This document shows positions 61,778 through 64,000 of a stretch of 64,000 nucleotides of DNA, one piece after another. The stretch lies in contig NZ_FQYU01000001.1 in the NCBI RefSeq assembly GCF_900141855.1, positions 965,402 to 1,029,401 on the forward strand. The letters run 5' to 3'. The position numbers and the translations under genes are program-made. Below the pieces are notes generated by a model, which saw only the letters and a program-made list of their open reading frames with translations, ran no database searches and was not told the DNA's origin. The DNA is from Pseudozobellia thermophila. Its GTDB lineage: Bacteria; Bacteroidota; Bacteroidia; Flavobacteriales; Flavobacteriaceae. Each line of letters begins with the position of its first letter. The first letter of the stretch is position 1.

Positions 61778-61800
61778 GGTTTAGGGTTTTGTTGTGGCGA

Positions 61801-63303
61801 TCATTCGTAGTTTTCTTCCAATCGTTTACTGCGTTTGCTGTTGTTCATTTGCATGCGTACGATACCGTAGGCCATGACCAAGACAATGGGCAACAGGAAA
61901 TTGACATATTTGAGGGTGGTTTTGGTGCCCTCTTCCAATTTGTCCAAGGGCCTGTACTGTATTCCCTTGGTCCTAAGGTCGATCAATCCGGTGTCGTCGC
62001 TCAACCAATCGATGGCGTTGACCATTAGGTTGACGTTGTCGGCCTGTAGCGGTTGCTGGCCGTTGCCGACCGGGAAATCGCCATCGGAAACGACAAAGAT
62101 GCGGGATCGCTTGCCGTTGGGGTGGGTTTGCTCCAAGACGCCTGCGACCACTTGGTTGGGGGCGCTGAAGTCGCTATTCGTCCATTCTTTTTGAAGGTTG
62201 AAAAACTGGGGTGCGGCAAGGCTTCCCGAGTTCTCCGATGAAAAGGCGAGCGGGGTAAAGGTGGTCAGCGAATCCTTGGCGGTAAACTTCAACGAACTGG
62301 CAAACTGCATTACTACCCCATCCAAGCCCTTGGTGCTCGGATGGTCGGCAAACTTGCTGATGATAGGGGCATAGGGAAAGGCGATGTTCGACGTAAAATT
62401 AAAGAAGCCCTGACGCTGTTGTACCGATACGGTAGCGCATTGGGCATCGATAACAAAATCCTCGGCTACTTCCAATCCTTTTTCGTCCAGCCATTTTTCC
62501 AGCCCGGTACCGAGGGCGCTCCCGTACGAGCTGTTGAGGTCACCGTTTACCCGGTTGAGGGCGATGAAGAGATTGCCGCCGTTTTCCAAAAATGTATCCA
62601 ATTGTTTTAAGGTGCCCGCGCTGATGGTGTCCGTGGGGCGTACCAAGGCCAATGTCCTTATATTCTCAGGCGGGGCAACGCTGTCGTTTACGGTGACCGA
62701 CTTAAAATTGTACAGTACGTCCAAGGCTGTTTTTACCTGTGCAAGTTCGCCAATGGTGGCCTGTCCGTAGCCTTGTAAAAGCCCCACTTCGGGTTTATCG
62801 GTAACCGCTATCTTTTTTATGGAAGACGAGAGGAGGTACTCCAAGGGGGCTCCGGGTTGTACAAAGGGAATGACCTCCTTGCGGTCTTCCAGTTGTAAAA
62901 CGGCGCCCAAAAAGGCCTTTTGTTGTTTCATCTGGTCCTTTTCGCGAACGTTGATCATTACCGGGTTAATGCCCGCTTCCATAGCCTCTCGCTCCAAGGA
63001 TTCCTTCTCGTTGGGGTTGATAAAGGTGTAGATGAGATTGTCGTCGGAGTGCCGTGCATACTCGATCAAATATTCCTCAAAATCGTTTTTGGTCTTGGCG
63101 ATATCGGGCGGCAGGTTCTCGGAAAAATAGGCCTTAACGGTAATCGGGTTTTCCAAGGACGCCATAATGTTCTCCGTGGCATCGCTTAAGGTATATTGCT
63201 TGTCTTCGGTGAGGTCCAACCTGAAAAAATATTGCTTTGATACCAAATTGGCGAACACCAAGATTGCGATGATCAAGACAAGGGTTATGTTCGTTTTTTT
63301 CAT
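61801..63303 (-). CDS. GldG-family ABC transporter auxiliary protein
   Basis: 500 residues. An N-terminal anchor (ITLVLIIAILVFANLVSKQY) is followed by FFRLDLTEDKQYTLSDATEN, the hallmark of the GldG family, a large periplasmic domain with a Rossmann-like core (LKQLDTFLENGGNLFIALNR and FVVSDGDFPVGNGQQ), and a C-terminal membrane segment (YVNFLLPIVLVMAYGIVRM). In Flavobacterium johnsoniae GldG with GldF and GldA is needed for gliding. This copy sits with DUF4340, an arrangement seen in non-gliding phyla, so it could be a paralogous exporter rather than the motility protein. Confidence 0.85.
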   Translation of the reverse strand: MKKTNITLVLIIAILVFANLVSKQYFFRLDLTEDKQYTLSDATENIMASLENPITVKAYFSENLPPDIAKTKNDFEEYLIEYARHSDDNLIYTFINPNEKESLEREAMEAGINPVMINVREKDQMKQQKAFLGAVLQLEDRKEVIPFVQPGAPLEYLLSSSIKKIAVTDKPEVGLLQGYGQATIGELAQVKTALDVLYNFKSVTVNDSVAPPENIRTLALVRPTDTISAGTLKQLDTFLENGGNLFIALNRVNGDLNSSYGSALGTGLEKWLDEKGLEVAEDFVIDAQCATVSVQQRQGFFNFTSNIAFPYAPIISKFADHPSTKGLDGVVMQFASSLKFTAKDSLTTFTPLAFSSENSGSLAAPQFFNLQKEWTNSDFSAPNQVVAGVLEQTHPNGKRSRIFVVSDGDFPVGNGQQPLQADNVNLMVNAIDWLSDDTGLIDLRTKGIQYRPLDKLEEGTKTTLKYVNFLLPIVLVMAYGIVRMQMNNSKRSKRLEENYE

Positions 63304-63318
63304 TGGATGTACTAGCGT

Positions 63319-64000
63319 TTAAGAAATATGTCTTTTGGAAAGGGACCATTCCCCGAGGTACAGCCCCAACAGGGTTATAGAAAGAAAATAGACCAGGTCC
63401 TTGGAGTCCAAGACCCCTCTTGAAATGGACTCAAAATGCGATTGAAGGTCCAAGGTGTCGAAGAATTGCCCCAGGCTACCGGTAAAGTTGTGGGCCAAAA
63501 CCCCGAAAATAATATGGAAAAAGAGACCGATGAACAGGGCGGTCATAAAGGCCACAATCTGGTTGGTGGTAATGCTGCTCGCAAAAATACCTATGGCGGT
63601 ATAGGCGGTACTGAGCAACAGTAGGCCCAGGTAACCGCAGATGGTTCCGCCGTTATCCAGATTGCCGATGTTGGAAACTGTAATCACATAGGGTAGGGTG
63701 GCGGCCAGGGCTATACAGACCAATAGTATGGATCCCAGAAACTTGCCAAGGATCACTTGCCTGTCCGATACCGATTTGGTCAAGAGCAGTTCCAAGGTGC
63801 CCGTCTTGCGCTCTTCGGCCAACATTTTCATGGTAATGGCGGGAATAAAGAAGAAGAGGCTCCAAGAGGCAATATTGAAAAAGACCCTAAGGTTGGCCTG
63901 TCCCACCAAAAAAATATCGTTTCCGTAAAGCCAGGTAAAAAAACCGCTGAAGCCTAAGAAAAGAACCAAAATAATATAGGCGATGAGCGAGTCGAAAAAG
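63319..64000 (-). CDS. GldF-like ABC-2 permease (N-terminus beyond window edge)
   Basis: The frame is open to the right edge (FFDSLIAYIILV precedes the region) and encodes at least 227 residues. Motifs of GldF-type permeases: FIPAITMKMLAEERKTGTLE, the ABC-2 coupling segment LLLTKSVSDRQVILGKFLGS, and later membrane segments (LGLLLLSTAYTAIGIFASSI, FMTALFIGLFFHIIFGVLA). TTG at 63967-63969 is an internal codon, not a start. It ends 15 bases before the GldG-like gene. The cognate ATPase may lie outside the window or be the one at 58628. Confidence 0.86.
   Translation of the reverse strand, partial: FFDSLIAYIILVLFLGFSGFFTWLYGNDIFLVGQANLRVFFNIASWSLFFFIPAITMKMLAEERKTGTLELLLTKSVSDRQVILGKFLGSILLVCIALAATLPYVITVSNIGNLDNGGTICGYLGLLLLSTAYTAIGIFASSITTNQIVAFMTALFIGLFFHIIFGVLAHNFTGSLGQFFDTLDLQSHFESISRGVLDSKDLVYFLSITLLGLYLGEWSLSKRHIS

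Noticed and set aside
63967-63969. TTG as the start of the GldF-like gene
   Set aside because: The frame continues upstream to the edge with hydrophobic, family-like sequence, so the true start is outside the window.

Overview
The window is chromosomal DNA from a member of the Bacteroidota, most likely a marine gliding Flavobacteriaceae. Evidence for this: three large exported proteins end in type IX secretion (T9SS) type A sorting domains; GldF/GldG-type ABC genes are present; promoters fit the Bacteroidota consensus (TTTG, about 20 bases, TAnnTTTG) rather than sigma-70; Shine-Dalgarno signals are scarce; and family-specific genes such as a two-domain OlsF-type acyltransferase, DUF4286 and the prs-rplY-pth order occur. 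By eye, most coding DNA is near 50% G+C. Most genes lie on the minus strand. I see no insertion sequences, prophage, CRISPR or rRNA.

Layout. 1-3.4 kb: tex (cut by the left edge) and metG. 3.5-6.7 kb: an exported DUF1501/DUF1800 pair. 6.9-8.1 kb: yraN and an ACT-domain protein. 8.1-16.6 kb: a leftward run of exported or catabolic enzymes (TlpA-like thioredoxin, CocE/NonD hydrolase, beta-lactamase-fold hydrolase, YiaK-like dehydrogenase, EamA transporter, AXE1 esterase, NTF2-like protein). 16.6-20.9 kb: two TerB-like genes and mfd. 21.1-32.4 kb: a TspO-like membrane protein, then the ligase-associated DNA repair set (pdeM, Lhr-like helicase, ATP-dependent ligase, MBL exonuclease), with a 1446-residue T9SS nuclease-like protein inserted between pdeM and the helicase. 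The helicase-ligase-exonuclease block is visibly more A+T-rich than its flanks.

32.5-44.4 kb: mostly housekeeping genes (a third TerB protein, fbp, GNAT, aspartate kinase, olsF-like, a TM2 protein, VOC/DUF1801 proteins, a D-2-hydroxyacid dehydrogenase, mgtE, rsmA, a GGCT-like protein, DUF4286). 44.4-50.3 kb: a TPR protein, serS, VOC, an HTTM/VKGC-like membrane protein and ribF. 50.4-54.8 kb: a T9SS-exported reprolysin-like protease translationally coupled to a lipoprotein. 54.8-57.4 kb: pth, rplY and prs, with a divergent tRNA-Leu(CAA). 57.5-64 kb: a six-gene ABC operon (GldF-like, GldG-like, DUF4340, NEW3, ATPase, permease) running off the right edge.

The observations most worth following are the interrupted repair cluster with its triplicated nuclease protein, the six-gene GldFG/NEW3 operon, the OlsF candidate, and a terminator whose T-tract also forms the next gene's promoter. 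Function calls rest on motifs and family resemblance read by eye; no database search was run.
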